From: Prevotella sp. UBA4217 | GTDB taxonomy: Bacteria > Bacteroidota > Bacteroidia > Bacteroidales > Bacteroidaceae | Direction of reading: 5' to 3' | Assembly (NCBI GenBank): GCA_002379425.1 | Contig: DFTH01000003.1 | Location: forward strand, 364,016-428,015 | Length of the DNA stretch: 64,000 nt | Shown here: positions 1 to 8,156 of the stretch, piece after piece | Position numbering within the stretch: position 1 is the stretch's first letter | Layout of the letters: the number at the start of each line of letters is the position of its first letter | The notes under the pieces: model-generated | The model's database searches: none | What the model saw: only the letters and a program-made list of their open reading frames with translations | What the model was told of the DNA's origin: nothing | Position numbers and translations under genes: made by a program

Positions 1-725
1 ACAAACTGAGCCCGATGGACACCATTGAGAGCGTCATCAACCAGGGAACCCTCGGTATCGGCTTCATAGGACTGGCAGAGTGCCTTGTTGCCCTGACGGG
101 TAAGCACCATGGCGAGAGCGCAGAGAGCCAGGCGCTGGGCCTGAAGATCGTGACCTACATGCGTGACCGCGTGAATGAGTTCTGTGAGCGCTATCATCAT
201 AATTACTCCGTGCTCGCCACACCTGCAGAGGGACTGTCGGGTAAGTTTACCAAGAAAGACCGCAAGCAGTTCGGCGTGATCCCTGGCGTGACGGACCGTG
301 ACTATTACACGAACTCCAACCACGTGCCAGTGTATTACAAGTGCTCAGCCCGTCATAAGGCCGAGGTGGAGGCACCTTACCACAATCTGACGCGTGGCGG
401 ACATATCTTCTACGTGGAGATTGACGGTGATGCTACGCACAACCCTCAGGTGATTATGAGTGTGGTGGATATGATGGACCAACTCGACATGGGATATGGT
501 TCCGTGAACCACAACCGTAACCGTTGTATGGACTGCGGCTATGAGAATGCCGACGACCATCTGGAGAAGTGTCCGAAGTGCGGCAGTACCAATATCGACA
601 AACTGCAGCGCATCACGGGCTACCTCGTGGGTACCACTGACCGCTGGAACTCTGGTAAACTCGCTGAACTCAACGACCGTGTGACCCATATCGACCATGG
701 TCAGCAGGATCTCTTTGGCGAATGA
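1..725 (+). CDS. nrdD: Anaerobic ribonucleoside-triphosphate reductase, C-terminal part (partial)
   Basis: Oxygen-sensitive class III ribonucleotide reductase, which makes dNTPs from NTPs using a glycyl radical. The reading frame is open through the left edge, so the catalytic N-terminal domain lies outside the window and the first ATG at 15 is internal. The C-terminus has two zinc-site CxxC pairs (CMDC and CPKC) followed by the glycyl-radical loop RITGYLVG and the segment WNSGKLAELNDRVTH, which are diagnostic of NrdD. The stop codon overlaps the start of the activase gene in an ATGA arrangement, so the two genes are translationally coupled. Its presence fits a strict or facultative anaerobe. 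Confidence 0.96.
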   Translation, partial: KLSPMDTIESVINQGTLGIGFIGLAECLVALTGKHHGESAESQALGLKIVTYMRDRVNEFCERYHHNYSVLATPAEGLSGKFTKKDRKQFGVIPGVTDRDYYTNSNHVPVYYKCSARHKAEVEAPYHNLTRGGHIFYVEIDGDATHNPQVIMSVVDMMDQLDMGYGSVNHNRNRCMDCGYENADDHLEKCPKCGSTNIDKLQRITGYLVGTTDRWNSGKLAELNDRVTHIDHGQQDLFGE

Positions 726-1219
726 TTCGCGTTCTTGATATCATAGAAGATACAATGGTGGATGGTCCGGGGTTCCGGACCTCCATTTATTGTGCTGGCT
801 GCCGTCACCAGTGCCCGGGCTGCCACAACCCCCAGTCGTGGGACTTCCGGGGCGGGCGCGAGATGACGACGAAAGAACTGATGAAGATCATCATGGCCGA
901 TCCATACGCCAATGTGACCTTCTCCGGAGGCGATCCCATGTATCAGTGTGATGGCTTTGCGGAACTGGCACGGGCGATTCACAATGAGTCGAATAAGGAT
1001 ATATGGTGCTATACGGGATTTACCTACGAAACACTGATCACACGTGCACAGCGTGAACTCCTGGAACTGCTTGATGTGCTCGTCGATGGTCCCTTCATCC
1101 AAAAACTCCGCGATCCCGACCTTCTTTTCCGTGGCTCCAGCAACCAGCGCCTCATCGATGTTCAGAAGTCTCTTTATAGTGGTGAAGTGATCCTCTGGCA
1201 GCCCGATGTCAGTATTTAA
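722..1219 (+). CDS. nrdG: Anaerobic ribonucleotide reductase activating protein (radical SAM)
   Basis: Activase that uses a 4Fe-4S cluster and S-adenosylmethionine to place the glycyl radical on NrdD. At 165 residues it has the usual family length. The radical SAM CxxxCxxC motif is read as C-RHQ-C-PG-C near residue 30, followed by HNPQSWDF, and the SAM-binding TFSGGDP motif is present near residue 62. The start codon overlaps the nrdD stop by four bases. The 3' end overlaps the stop codon of the convergent phosphatase gene by four bases, with no terminator hairpin between them. Confidence 0.95.
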   Translation: MIRVLDIIEDTMVDGPGFRTSIYCAGCRHQCPGCHNPQSWDFRGGREMTTKELMKIIMADPYANVTFSGGDPMYQCDGFAELARAIHNESNKDIWCYTGFTYETLITRAQRELLELLDVLVDGPFIQKLRDPDLLFRGSSNQRLIDVQKSLYSGEVILWQPDVSI

Positions 1220-2499
1220 TCCTTGTAGTTGTCAAGCATCTGGAGATAATGTTGGCGGAAGTCGCTCCAGTGGTAATAGGGCGCACAGTCGGTGTCAATA
1301 GGAAGTGTGGCTTCCTCCTCGTTGAGCAACACCTTGAAGAGCACGTCCTGATCCTTCGCGTTCTTACGGTAGAAGACGAACTGGATGTTCGCCCCCATGG
1401 GGAAGATACGGTAGTTGACCCATCCTTTCTCCTCCAACTGCTCCACGTCGTCAATCTGCAGGTCGTAGCCGTTGATGCCCAGCAGGCACGTGAGCGGCAT
1501 CACCATCGTCTCGTGGCCGAAGCGGAGCGTGGCGCCGGGGCGGGGCAGGGCGATGCAACTGTCGGCTTCCTCAATCATCTTCCTTAGCAGGTTGCGCTGG
1601 GAGTATGGCTGTGTGCCGCCGTTCTGCGGAGAACAGCCGTAGGTGAGATACCAATAGACATTGTCCTTGCGCCAGTTCAGGTAGAGTTCCTCCGTGTTGT
1701 AGAGGTCGTAGAAGTCGATCTTGTCGCGCAACTCTGTGTTCTGCGCAATGGAGATATTCTTGAAGATGTAATAGTTCAGGCGCTCCAGATTGACGGCGTT
1801 GTTGGCGTAGGCCGTATCGTTGAACAATAGTTCTACGGGGCGCTTGGGGTCGATGTGCTTCTTGCAGAAGTTGTCATAGATATCCTGCGAGACTTTAGGC
1901 AGGCGCTTTGCCTTGAGTTTTGGGTCGCGGAAGTTCATGTAGTACATGTCGTGCTCACTGGCATCGTGGGAGATGCGCAACTTCGGGTTCATCACCAACA
2001 ACTGCTGTAGGGCGTTCTCCATGGAGAGGATGCAGCGGATGACGGTGGTGCTCTTGGCATCTACATGGGCATCGCCCTTGAAGATCTCCGGGAAGCGCTC
2101 GTACATGCGGCGTGCGATGTCCTTGTGCTGCTGGGCACCCAGGGGCGTCAGTTCTCCGTGCCTGCTCATGGCATCTTCGCGCAACAGTCTCAGACGCTGC
2201 AGGATTTCCTTGCCATGGTCGTTCAGTTTCCCAAGGCTGTCAGCCAGCAGGAGCGTGAAGTAGGGGTAGTCATAGTCGCGGTCGTTGATGATGAAGCGCG
2301 ACCCATGACGGCCATAGTGACTGATGTAGAAGGGCTTCTTCCCCTTGGGGGCAGGGCTCAGCGGTTTCGTAGGCTCAGGATAAGCCATATAGTTGCTTGC
2401 TGAGCGGCGAGGGTCCTGGGCGATTTCTTCCTTGGTACGCTGGGCTGTCGCATCTGTCAGAAAGCAACTCAGAATAAGGGCGATTATGAATTTTCTCAT
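1216..2499 (-). CDS. Secreted histidine-type phosphatase, MINPP/phytase-like
   Basis: Histidine acid phosphatase-fold enzyme of about 427 residues. The catalytic RHGSR motif follows the signal peptide region (near residue 70), and a late GHET sequence sits where the family carries its proton donor (HD/HAE/HET). The resemblance is closest to multiple inositol polyphosphate phosphatases of gut Bacteroidetes; substrate assignment is inference. The open frame continues upstream, but that part overlaps the divergent gene. The start at 2499 gives a clean signal peptide (MRKFIIALILSCFL...TAQ) just downstream of a consensus minus-strand promoter. A secreted role in inositol phosphate or sugar phosphate scavenging is plausible. 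Confidence 0.8.
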   Translation of the reverse strand: MRKFIIALILSCFLTDATAQRTKEEIAQDPRRSASNYMAYPEPTKPLSPAPKGKKPFYISHYGRHGSRFIINDRDYDYPYFTLLLADSLGKLNDHGKEILQRLRLLREDAMSRHGELTPLGAQQHKDIARRMYERFPEIFKGDAHVDAKSTTVIRCILSMENALQQLLVMNPKLRISHDASEHDMYYMNFRDPKLKAKRLPKVSQDIYDNFCKKHIDPKRPVELLFNDTAYANNAVNLERLNYYIFKNISIAQNTELRDKIDFYDLYNTEELYLNWRKDNVYWYLTYGCSPQNGGTQPYSQRNLLRKMIEEADSCIALPRPGATLRFGHETMVMPLTCLLGINGYDLQIDDVEQLEEKGWVNYRIFPMGANIQFVFYRKNAKDQDVLFKVLLNEEEATLPIDTDCAPYYHWSDFRQHYLQMLDNYKD

Positions 2500-2521
2500 A
2501 AAGTTTTTTCGTTTTTGTGTG

Positions 2522-2553
2522 CAAATATACGAAAAAAGCAGTATTTTTGCAAA
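2522..2553 (-). promoter_or_regulatory. Bacteroidetes-type promoter for the phosphatase gene
   Basis: On the minus strand TATATTTG (2522-2529) matches the TAnnTTTG -7 consensus, and TTTG at 2550-2553 lies 20 bases upstream, the expected -33 spacing. The predicted transcript starts near 2518, about 19 bases before the ATG. Confidence 0.7.
2542..2549 (+). promoter_or_regulatory. Divergent -7 box for the rpoN gene cluster
   Basis: TATTTTTG on the plus strand matches TAnnTTTG and lies 19 bases before the ATG at 2569. It is only 12 bases from the divergent -7 box at 2522-2529, so the two promoters physically overlap. A well-spaced -33 TTTG is not seen on this strand. Confidence 0.6.
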
Positions 2554-2568
2554 AAAAAAGCGGTGATT

Positions 2569-3219
2569 ATGGCAAAAAACGTCAAATGGCAGGATGATGA
2601 CTGGCTGTTGCTGTTGCAGATTTACCTGCAGAAGCCTGTCGGACTGAAGCCGAAGTACAGTCGTCAGATGGTAGATTTGAGCATGGAGTTGCACCTGCCT
2701 CCCACGGTGCTGTTCAACAAGATGTGCCAGATTGCCAACTTGGAGTCTCCGCGTCTCGAACGGTTCTGGGAGAAGTATGGTGAGAACCCCAGGAAACTGG
2801 CCAGGGCCGTGCGCCTCTATCGGGAGATGAAGGGCTTCAACAATGCCGAAGAGTTCTACGACGGAGTGGAGATGAACGAGAGTTTCGAAAAGGACTTCAA
2901 GCCCGTGGGCGAAGGGGAGAAGTTCACCCCAGCCATGCTCATCCTCGTGCTTGACCTCTATTTCCGCCTGACCCCTATCACCATGGTCGCTGAGACGCCA
3001 GAGATACAGGAGTTGGCGAAACTGATGAAGGTGAAGCCGCAGGAGATTGTCGAGGTGATGGAGGTGTTCCAACACTGTGACCCATACCTGCGCAGGAAAG
3101 AGGCGGTATCCCATCGCCTGTCTGTCCCATGCCAGGAGATATGGCGGCGTTTTGGCAATGCTAACCCTGAGGACCTGGCTTCGTTTGCTGGTCAGTTGAA
3201 GGAGTACTTCAGGGGGTGA
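2569..3219 (+). CDS. Conserved hypothetical protein upstream of rpoN
   Basis: I do not recognise a named family. The 216-residue product has no signal peptide or membrane segment and looks largely helical, with many charged residues and short hydrophobic helices (for example WLLLLQIYLQKPVGLK at the N-terminus). It is the first gene after a plus-strand promoter and is followed, after a tract of octamer repeats, by rpoN. The open frame extends upstream to 2515, but the ATG at 2569 is preferred because the longer form would start upstream of the promoter's -7 box. A cytoplasmic role linked to the downstream genes is possible but unproven. Confidence 0.75.
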   Translation: MAKNVKWQDDDWLLLLQIYLQKPVGLKPKYSRQMVDLSMELHLPPTVLFNKMCQIANLESPRLERFWEKYGENPRKLARAVRLYREMKGFNNAEEFYDGVEMNESFEKDFKPVGEGEKFTPAMLILVLDLYFRLTPITMVAETPEIQELAKLMKVKPQEIVEVMEVFQHCDPYLRRKEAVSHRLSVPCQEIWRRFGNANPEDLASFAGQLKEYFRG

Positions 3220-3282
3220 AGGGTTGAAGGGTTGAAGAATTGAAAAATTGAAGAATTGAAAAATTGAAGAGTTGAAGGATTA
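3215..3282 (+). repeat. Octamer tandem tract at the junction before rpoN
   Basis: About eight consecutive 8-base units of the form RTTGAARR run without a break up to the rpoN start codon at 3283, which itself falls in the register of a ninth unit. The upstream gene's TGA stop (3217-3219) is part of the first, diverged unit. Confidence 0.85.
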
Positions 3283-4782
3283 ATGGCACAAGGCCAGATA
3301 CAAGAACAGAGACAGGAACAGAAACTCGGGCAGAGCATTTCCCACCAGCAGTTGCTACAGGCTACACTCGTGGAACTGCCGCTGGCGCAGTTGCTGGATC
3401 GTGTCAATACAGAGATGAACGATAACCCTGCCCTCGAGGTCAAGGCTGACTACGAGGAGCCGGAGTACACCGACGATGCCGATACAGGCGACTTCGGGGA
3501 AGGGACTGATGACTTTGAGGCCCGCAACGAGCGTGAGGAGCGCCAGTCGGCCCTCGACGATGCCCTTAGCAATTTAGGTCGCGACGACGAGGAACTGCCC
3601 GTCTATCAGGGTGGCAGTTCCGTCGCCGAGGAGCGTGAGGAGATCGTCTATGGCGAGACCGTCTCGTTCTACGACCATCTGAAGGAACAGATGGGGGAGA
3701 TGGAACTGACGGGGCGCCAGCAGGATGTCATGGAGTATCTGATAGGATCGCTCGACGACGACGGTCTGCTGCGCAAGGGACTGGACGTCATCTCCGAGGA
3801 ACTCGCCATCTACCATAATCTCGACATAGCGGAACATGAGGTCGAAGAGGTGCTGGCATGCTTGCAGACCTTCGATCCTGCAGGTATCGGCGCCCGTTCC
3901 CTCCAGGAGTGCCTGTTGTTACAGATCGACCGTCGTGATCCTTCGCGCCTCAAGGACCTGATGCGACGGGTGGTCAGTGATTATTTCGATGAGTTTACCA
4001 AGAAGCACTGGGATAAGATACAGACGGCTCTCGCGCTGAATGACATGCAGGCAGAGACCCTCTTCCGCGAACTGCGGAAACTGAATCCACGGCCAGGAGC
4101 CTCGTTGGGGGAGACCATGGGTAGGAACCTGCAACAGATTACGCCCGACTTCATCGTCGATACCCTGGACGACGGGACCGTCACCTTCACGCTAAACAAT
4201 GGCGAGGTGCCGGAACTGAAAGTATCACAGTCCTTCGCTGACTCAATAAAGGAATACCAGGGCAATAAGGAGAATATGAGCCGCCAGACGAAGGAGGCGC
4301 TGCTCTATATCAAGAAAAAGGTGGATGCCGCGCAGAACTTCATCGAGGCTATCAAGGTGCGGCGACATACGCTCACCGTGACGATGCGTGCCATCGTCCA
4401 ACTGCAGCACCAGTTCTTCGTGGATGGTGACGAGGCCTCGCTTCGTCCCATGATCTTGCGCGACGTGGCGGAGAAGACGGGACTTGACCCTTCGACAATC
4501 TCCCGCGTGAGCAACTCGAAATACGCACAGACGCGCTGGGGCACCTTCCCATTACGCCATTTCTTCAGCGACGGCTATGTCACGGAGAGTGGCGAGGAAC
4601 TATCGACACGACGGATCAAGGCGGTGCTGCGCGACTTGATCGACGCAGAGGACAAGAAGCATCCCCTGAGCGATGATGCACTCAAGGAGGAACTGGCCAG
4701 GCGTGGGTTCCCCATCGCCCGCAGGACGGTGGCCAAGTATCGTGAACAACTGGGCATCCCCATAGCAAGGTTGAGAAAGTGA
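3283..4782 (+). CDS. rpoN: RNA polymerase sigma-54 factor
   Basis: Alternative sigma factor that directs RNA polymerase to -24/-12 promoters and needs an AAA+ activator. The 499-residue protein has the glutamine-rich region I at its N-terminus (GQSISHQQLLQATLVEL), an acidic region II, the core-binding domain, an HTH (TGLDPSTISRVSNSKY), and the RpoN box ARRTVAKYRE near the C-terminus. Length and architecture are normal for the family. No sigma-54 activator gene is in this window. It is followed 12 bases later by the membrane protein gene and is probably in an operon with purE and ispG. Confidence 0.97.
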   Translation: MAQGQIQEQRQEQKLGQSISHQQLLQATLVELPLAQLLDRVNTEMNDNPALEVKADYEEPEYTDDADTGDFGEGTDDFEARNEREERQSALDDALSNLGRDDEELPVYQGGSSVAEEREEIVYGETVSFYDHLKEQMGEMELTGRQQDVMEYLIGSLDDDGLLRKGLDVISEELAIYHNLDIAEHEVEEVLACLQTFDPAGIGARSLQECLLLQIDRRDPSRLKDLMRRVVSDYFDEFTKKHWDKIQTALALNDMQAETLFRELRKLNPRPGASLGETMGRNLQQITPDFIVDTLDDGTVTFTLNNGEVPELKVSQSFADSIKEYQGNKENMSRQTKEALLYIKKKVDAAQNFIEAIKVRRHTLTVTMRAIVQLQHQFFVDGDEASLRPMILRDVAEKTGLDPSTISRVSNSKYAQTRWGTFPLRHFFSDGYVTESGEELSTRRIKAVLRDLIDAEDKKHPLSDDALKEELARRGFPIARRTVAKYREQLGIPIARLRK

Positions 4783-4794
4783 GGAGGTAGGATC

Positions 4795-5427
4795 ATGAAG
4801 GAAGCGACGAGCAGAGAAAAGAATATTATCCTGGCAGCAAGGGTGGTGAGTATGTTGTTCACACCTTTCTATCTCCCGATGGTGGGCCTGATGGCACTCT
4901 TCATGTTCAGTTACCTGGGCCTGATGCCATGGGCCTATAAGTTGCAGGTGCTGACACTGGTGTATGTGTTCACCATCCTGTTGCCTACGCTCCTGATCCA
5001 TTTCTACCGCCGTTATCAGGGCTGGAACCTGATAGAACTGGGGCACAAGGAGCGCCGCATCGTACCCTACGTCATCTCCATCCTCTGCTACTTCTTCTGT
5101 ATCTACCTGATGGATATGATGCACATCCCCCATTTCATGGGAGCCATCCTGTCGGCGGCCTTGTTCATACAGGTGGTTTGCGCCCTGATCAATGTGTGGT
5201 GGAAGGTCTCCACGCATACGGCCGCCATCGGCGGTGTCGCAGGAGCCCTCTTCGTCTTTGGGGAGTTCTTTGGGTTCAACCCCGTATGGTGGCTCTGCCT
5301 GGTCATGATCCTGGCAGGTGTACTGGGTACCAGTAGGATGATCCTGCGCCAGCATACCTTGGCACAGGTGGTGACGGGCTTCTTCGTCGGTGTGGTGTGC
5401 TCTGTTTTAGGACTAATATATTTATAG
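4795..5427 (+). CDS. Integral membrane protein, PAP2 phosphatase-like
   Basis: A 210-residue protein with five or six hydrophobic segments. The segments STHTAAIGG (middle) and SRMILRQHTLAQV (near residue 180) resemble motifs 2 and 3 of PAP2-type phosphatases, where His residues act on lipid phosphates. The motif 1 KxxxxxxRP is not obvious, although KERRIVPY near residue 85 could be a variant, so enzymatic activity is uncertain. It lies between rpoN and purE with gaps of 12 and 3 bases. An undecaprenyl-pyrophosphate or lipid phosphate role would be a guess. Confidence 0.7.
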   Translation: MKEATSREKNIILAARVVSMLFTPFYLPMVGLMALFMFSYLGLMPWAYKLQVLTLVYVFTILLPTLLIHFYRRYQGWNLIELGHKERRIVPYVISILCYFFCIYLMDMMHIPHFMGAILSAALFIQVVCALINVWWKVSTHTAAIGGVAGALFVFGEFFGFNPVWWLCLVMILAGVLGTSRMILRQHTLAQVVTGFFVGVVCSVLGLIYL

Positions 5428-5430
5428 GAT

Positions 5431-5937
5431 ATGAAACCGTTAGTAAGTATTATCATGGGCAGTACAAGTGACCTGCCTATCATGGAGAAAGCCTGCAAGT
5501 TGCTCGACGAGATGCAGGTGCCTTTTGAAGTTAATGCCCTCTCTGCCCATCGTACACCCGAGGCTGTGGAGGCGTTTGCCCGAACCGCTAAGGATCGTGG
5601 CATCAAGGTGATTATCGCTGGTGCCGGCATGGCGGCAGCCCTGCCAGGGGTGATAGCCGCCTCGACCACGCTCCCTGTCATTGGCGTGCCCATCAAGGGT
5701 ATGCTCGACGGACTGGATGCCATGCTCTCCATTATCCAGATGCCTCCAGGCATCCCCGTGGCAACGGTGGGTGTGAACGGTGCGCAGAACGCCGCCATCC
5801 TCGCCGTGGAGATGATGGCTCTCAGCGATCAGGATCTGGCACAACGCCTGGCCGTCTATAAGGGTAACCTGAAAGTGAAGATCGAAAAGGCCAATGAGGA
5901 TTTAGCAAAGATAGAGTATGAGTATAAGACGAATTAG
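5431..5937 (+). CDS. purE: N5-carboxyaminoimidazole ribonucleotide mutase
   Basis: Class I PurE, which converts N5-CAIR to CAIR in purine synthesis. The 168-residue product shows the N-terminal MGSTSDLPIM phosphate-binding loop, the SAHRTPE motif, the GAGMAAALPG loop and the GVPI segment typical of the family. It starts three bases after the membrane protein gene. Its last 20 bases overlap the start of ispG in another frame, so purE and ispG are translated from one message. Length is normal. Confidence 0.96.
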   Translation: MKPLVSIIMGSTSDLPIMEKACKLLDEMQVPFEVNALSAHRTPEAVEAFARTAKDRGIKVIIAGAGMAAALPGVIAASTTLPVIGVPIKGMLDGLDAMLSIIQMPPGIPVATVGVNGAQNAAILAVEMMALSDQDLAQRLAVYKGNLKVKIEKANEDLAKIEYEYKTN

Positions 5938-7306
5938 TACGGAGGCGCGTGTCGGAAATATCGGCATCGGTGGCCATAACCCCATCCGTATCCAGTCGAT
6001 GGGTACGGTGGATACCAACAATACCGAGGGTTGTGTGGCACAGGCCAAGCGTATCATCGACGCTGGCGGTGAACTCGTGCGTTTCACCACCCAGGGTATC
6101 CGCGAGGCGGAGAACATGAAGAATATCTCGGCACGCCTGAAGGCCGACGGCTATGATGCTCCATTGGTGGCCGACGTGCATTTCACGGCCCATACGGCTG
6201 ATGTCGCTGCCCTCTACTGCGAGAAGGTGCGCATCAACCCGGGCAACTATGTCGATCCCGGGCGTACCTTCAAGCATCTGGAATATACAGATGAGGAGTA
6301 TGCCGCAGAACTGAAGAAGATCGAGACGAAACTGGTGCCCTTCCTGAATATCTGCAAGGAGCACCATACGGCTGTGCGTATCGGCGTGAACCACGGTTCG
6401 CTCTCCGACCGTATCATGTCGCGCTATGGCGATACCCCTGCGGGCATCGTGGAGAGTTGCATGGAGTTCCTGCGTATCTTCAAGCGCGAGAACTTCAACG
6501 ATGTTGTCATCTCCATCAAGGCCTCTAACACGGTGGTGATGGTGACCACCGTGCGCCTGCTCGTCGAGACGATGGACAAGGAGGATATGCACTATCCCCT
6601 TCACCTTGGCGTGACGGAGGCCGGTGAGGGTGAGGACGGCCGCATCAAGTCGGCCGTGGGCATTGGTGCCCTGCTGACAGAGGGTATCGGTGACACCATC
6701 CGCGTGTCACTCTCCGAAGAACCTGAATGCGAGATTCCCGTGGCCCGCAAACTCGTGGATATGATTGAGGAGTGTACAGCGCTCCGTGCCGAGGCTGAGG
6801 CCGGCATCAAGGACGACACCATCACCCTCACGCTCGATGCCCCTGACATGGAGACGCTCCAACTGAAGGCTGCGATGGCGGTAGGTGCCCTGCTCATTGA
6901 CAAGAAGGCCCACCAACTCGTCATCCGGCTGGATAGCGGTAGCAAACTCTCAGTTTTCAACTCTCAACTCTCAACTCTCTCCGATGCCATCCTCCAGGCC
7001 GCCCGTATCAAGTTCACGAAGACAGAGTATATCTCCTGTCCAGGCTGTGGCCGTACGCTCTACAACCTCCAGGAGACCATCGCCAAGATCAAGGCTGCCA
7101 CGAAGGACCTCGTGGGACTGAAGATCGGCATCATGGGCTGTATCGTGAATGGCCCTGGCGAAATGGCTGATGCCGACTACGGCTACGTGGGAGCAGGCCG
7201 CGGAAAGATATCTCTCTACAAGGCCAAGGAGTGCGTCGAGAAGAACATTCCGGAAGAAGAAGCCGTCGAAAAACTCCTCGAACTCATCCGTAAGGACCGC
7301 TCATAA
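5918..7306 (+). CDS. ispG: 4-hydroxy-3-methylbut-2-enyl diphosphate synthase, shortened form
   Basis: GcpE/IspG makes HMBPP from MEcPP in the non-mevalonate pathway with a 4Fe-4S cluster. The N-terminal TIM barrel is clear (PIRIQSMGTVDTN, VADVHF, KVRINPGNY, GVNHGSLSDR, SIKASN). The C-terminal cluster domain has CPGCGRTL and GCIVNGPGEMADADYGY. Bacteroidetes IspG is remembered as roughly 600 residues, with a large insert domain between barrel and cluster domain. Here the protein has 462 residues and the insert is reduced to about 75. The remnant contains a stretch (SVFNSQLSTLS) encoded by a heptamer repeat tract. All three cluster cysteines remain, so activity is expected. The gene overlaps purE. 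Confidence 0.95.
   Translation: MSIRRISTEARVGNIGIGGHNPIRIQSMGTVDTNNTEGCVAQAKRIIDAGGELVRFTTQGIREAENMKNISARLKADGYDAPLVADVHFTAHTADVAALYCEKVRINPGNYVDPGRTFKHLEYTDEEYAAELKKIETKLVPFLNICKEHHTAVRIGVNHGSLSDRIMSRYGDTPAGIVESCMEFLRIFKRENFNDVVISIKASNTVVMVTTVRLLVETMDKEDMHYPLHLGVTEAGEGEDGRIKSAVGIGALLTEGIGDTIRVSLSEEPECEIPVARKLVDMIEECTALRAEAEAGIKDDTITLTLDAPDMETLQLKAAMAVGALLIDKKAHQLVIRLDSGSKLSVFNSQLSTLSDAILQAARIKFTKTEYISCPGCGRTLYNLQETIAKIKAATKDLVGLKIGIMGCIVNGPGEMADADYGYVGAGRGKISLYKAKECVEKNIPEEEAVEKLLELIRKDRS
6945..6982 (+). repeat. Heptamer repeat tract inside ispG
   Basis: Units related to TCTCAAC recur every seven bases (6955-6961, 6962-6968, 6969-6975, then a diverged unit). They encode SVFNSQLSTLS in the middle of ispG, at the site where the usual large insert domain is missing. 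Confidence 0.75.
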
Positions 7307-7342
7307 ATAATTAATCCCGCCAACTGGCGGGATTAATTATTT
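7305..7342. terminator. Bidirectional intrinsic terminator between ispG and the sirtuin gene
   Basis: A perfect 17-bp stem (AAATAATTAATCCCGCC and its complement) around a 4-base loop. The A/T-rich outer stem supplies a U-run in both directions. The ispG stop (7304-7306) and the sirtuin stop (7337-7339) both fall within the hairpin. Confidence 0.9.
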
Positions 7343-8029
7343 CATCAGGATTTCCGACAGTTCCTTCATACCCTCGGAGGCACCCTTCTGGATCTGCTTC
7401 ACGCGTTCGCCAGCCTGGATGGGGTTGGGGTCGATGAGATAGATGGGCACACCAGGACGTGCATAGTGCAATAGTCCTGCAGCGGGATAGACCACCAGCG
7501 AGGTTCCGATGACGATGAGGATATCCGCCTCACCCACTTCCTCGGCAGCAGCCCCAATCATGGGCACGGCCTCACCGAAGAAAACGATAAACGGTCGCAG
7601 CAGCGATCCGTCGCCAGCCTTCGTGCCAGGTTCCACCTCGCAGTTCTCGGGTGTCAACTGTATCTGGTAGCGCGGATCATCCACGTCACGGCTGGAGCAC
7701 ACCTTCATCAGTTCACCATGCAGGTGGATCACCTTCGTCGAGCCCGCCATCTCGTGGAGGTTATCGACATTCTGCGTCACCACAGTCACGTTGTACTTTT
7801 CCTCGAGTTTCGCCACGAGCCTGTGCCCCTCGTTGGGCTGCACGCCCCAGCATTTCTTGCGGAGCATATTGTAAAAGTTTGTCACCAGCGTCGGATCAGC
7901 CTCCCAGCCCTCGTGGGTGGCTACTTTCTGAACGGGATAGTTCTCCCACAGGCCGTCAGCGTCGCGGAAGGTCTTCAGACCACTCTCCACCGACATGCCT
8001 GCACCTGTCAATACAACAATTTTCTTCAT
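7337..8029 (-). CDS. cobB: Sir2-family NAD-dependent protein deacylase
   Basis: Sirtuin that removes acyl groups from lysine using NAD. The Rossmann motif GAGMSVESGLKTFRD, the active-site TQNVDNLHEMAG and the catalytic HLHGE are all present. The four zinc cysteines of the small domain are not: only VCSSRD and ENCEVEP offer single cysteines. This agrees with a zinc-poor SIRT5-like subgroup remembered from Bacteroidetes. The open frame extends to 8056, but MKKIVVLTGAGM at 8029 is preferred because the longer version reaches into the promoter. ATGs at 8035 and 8038 are alternatives. Confidence 0.9.
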   Translation of the reverse strand: MKKIVVLTGAGMSVESGLKTFRDADGLWENYPVQKVATHEGWEADPTLVTNFYNMLRKKCWGVQPNEGHRLVAKLEEKYNVTVVTQNVDNLHEMAGSTKVIHLHGELMKVCSSRDVDDPRYQIQLTPENCEVEPGTKAGDGSLLRPFIVFFGEAVPMIGAAAEEVGEADILIVIGTSLVVYPAAGLLHYARPGVPIYLIDPNPIQAGERVKQIQKGASEGMKELSEILMK

Positions 8030-8053
8030 AGGCATCATATTGGTTTTGCTATG

Positions 8054-8061
8054 CAAATGTA
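8054..8061 (-). promoter_or_regulatory. -7 box for the sirtuin gene
   Basis: TACATTTG on the minus strand matches TAnnTTTG and lies 24 bases before the chosen start. No -33 TTTG is visible because the upstream DNA is occupied by the 30-bp inverted repeat. Confidence 0.6.
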
Positions 8062-8069
8062 CGGAAAAG

Positions 8070-8148
8070 TTGAGAATTAAGAGTTAAGAATTAAGAAAAA
8101 ATACATGGATGCAGCAAATTTTCTTAATTCTTAACTCTTAATTCTCAA
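8070..8148. repeat. Perfect 30-bp inverted repeat between divergent promoters
   Basis: The left arm (8070-8099) and right arm (8119-8148) are exact reverse complements over 30 bases, separated by 19 bases. Each arm is built of 7-base units of the form TTAAGAN, so it is an inverted pair of heptamer tracts. It fills the space between the sirtuin -7 box (8054-8061) and the FKBP -7 box (8157-8164). Confidence 0.95.
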
Positions 8149-8156
8149 TTAATTTG

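Noticed and set aside
2500..3114. Upstream extension of the phosphatase frame to 632 codons
   Set aside because: It overlaps the divergent gene's coding sequence and promoter; a clean signal peptide begins at 2499.
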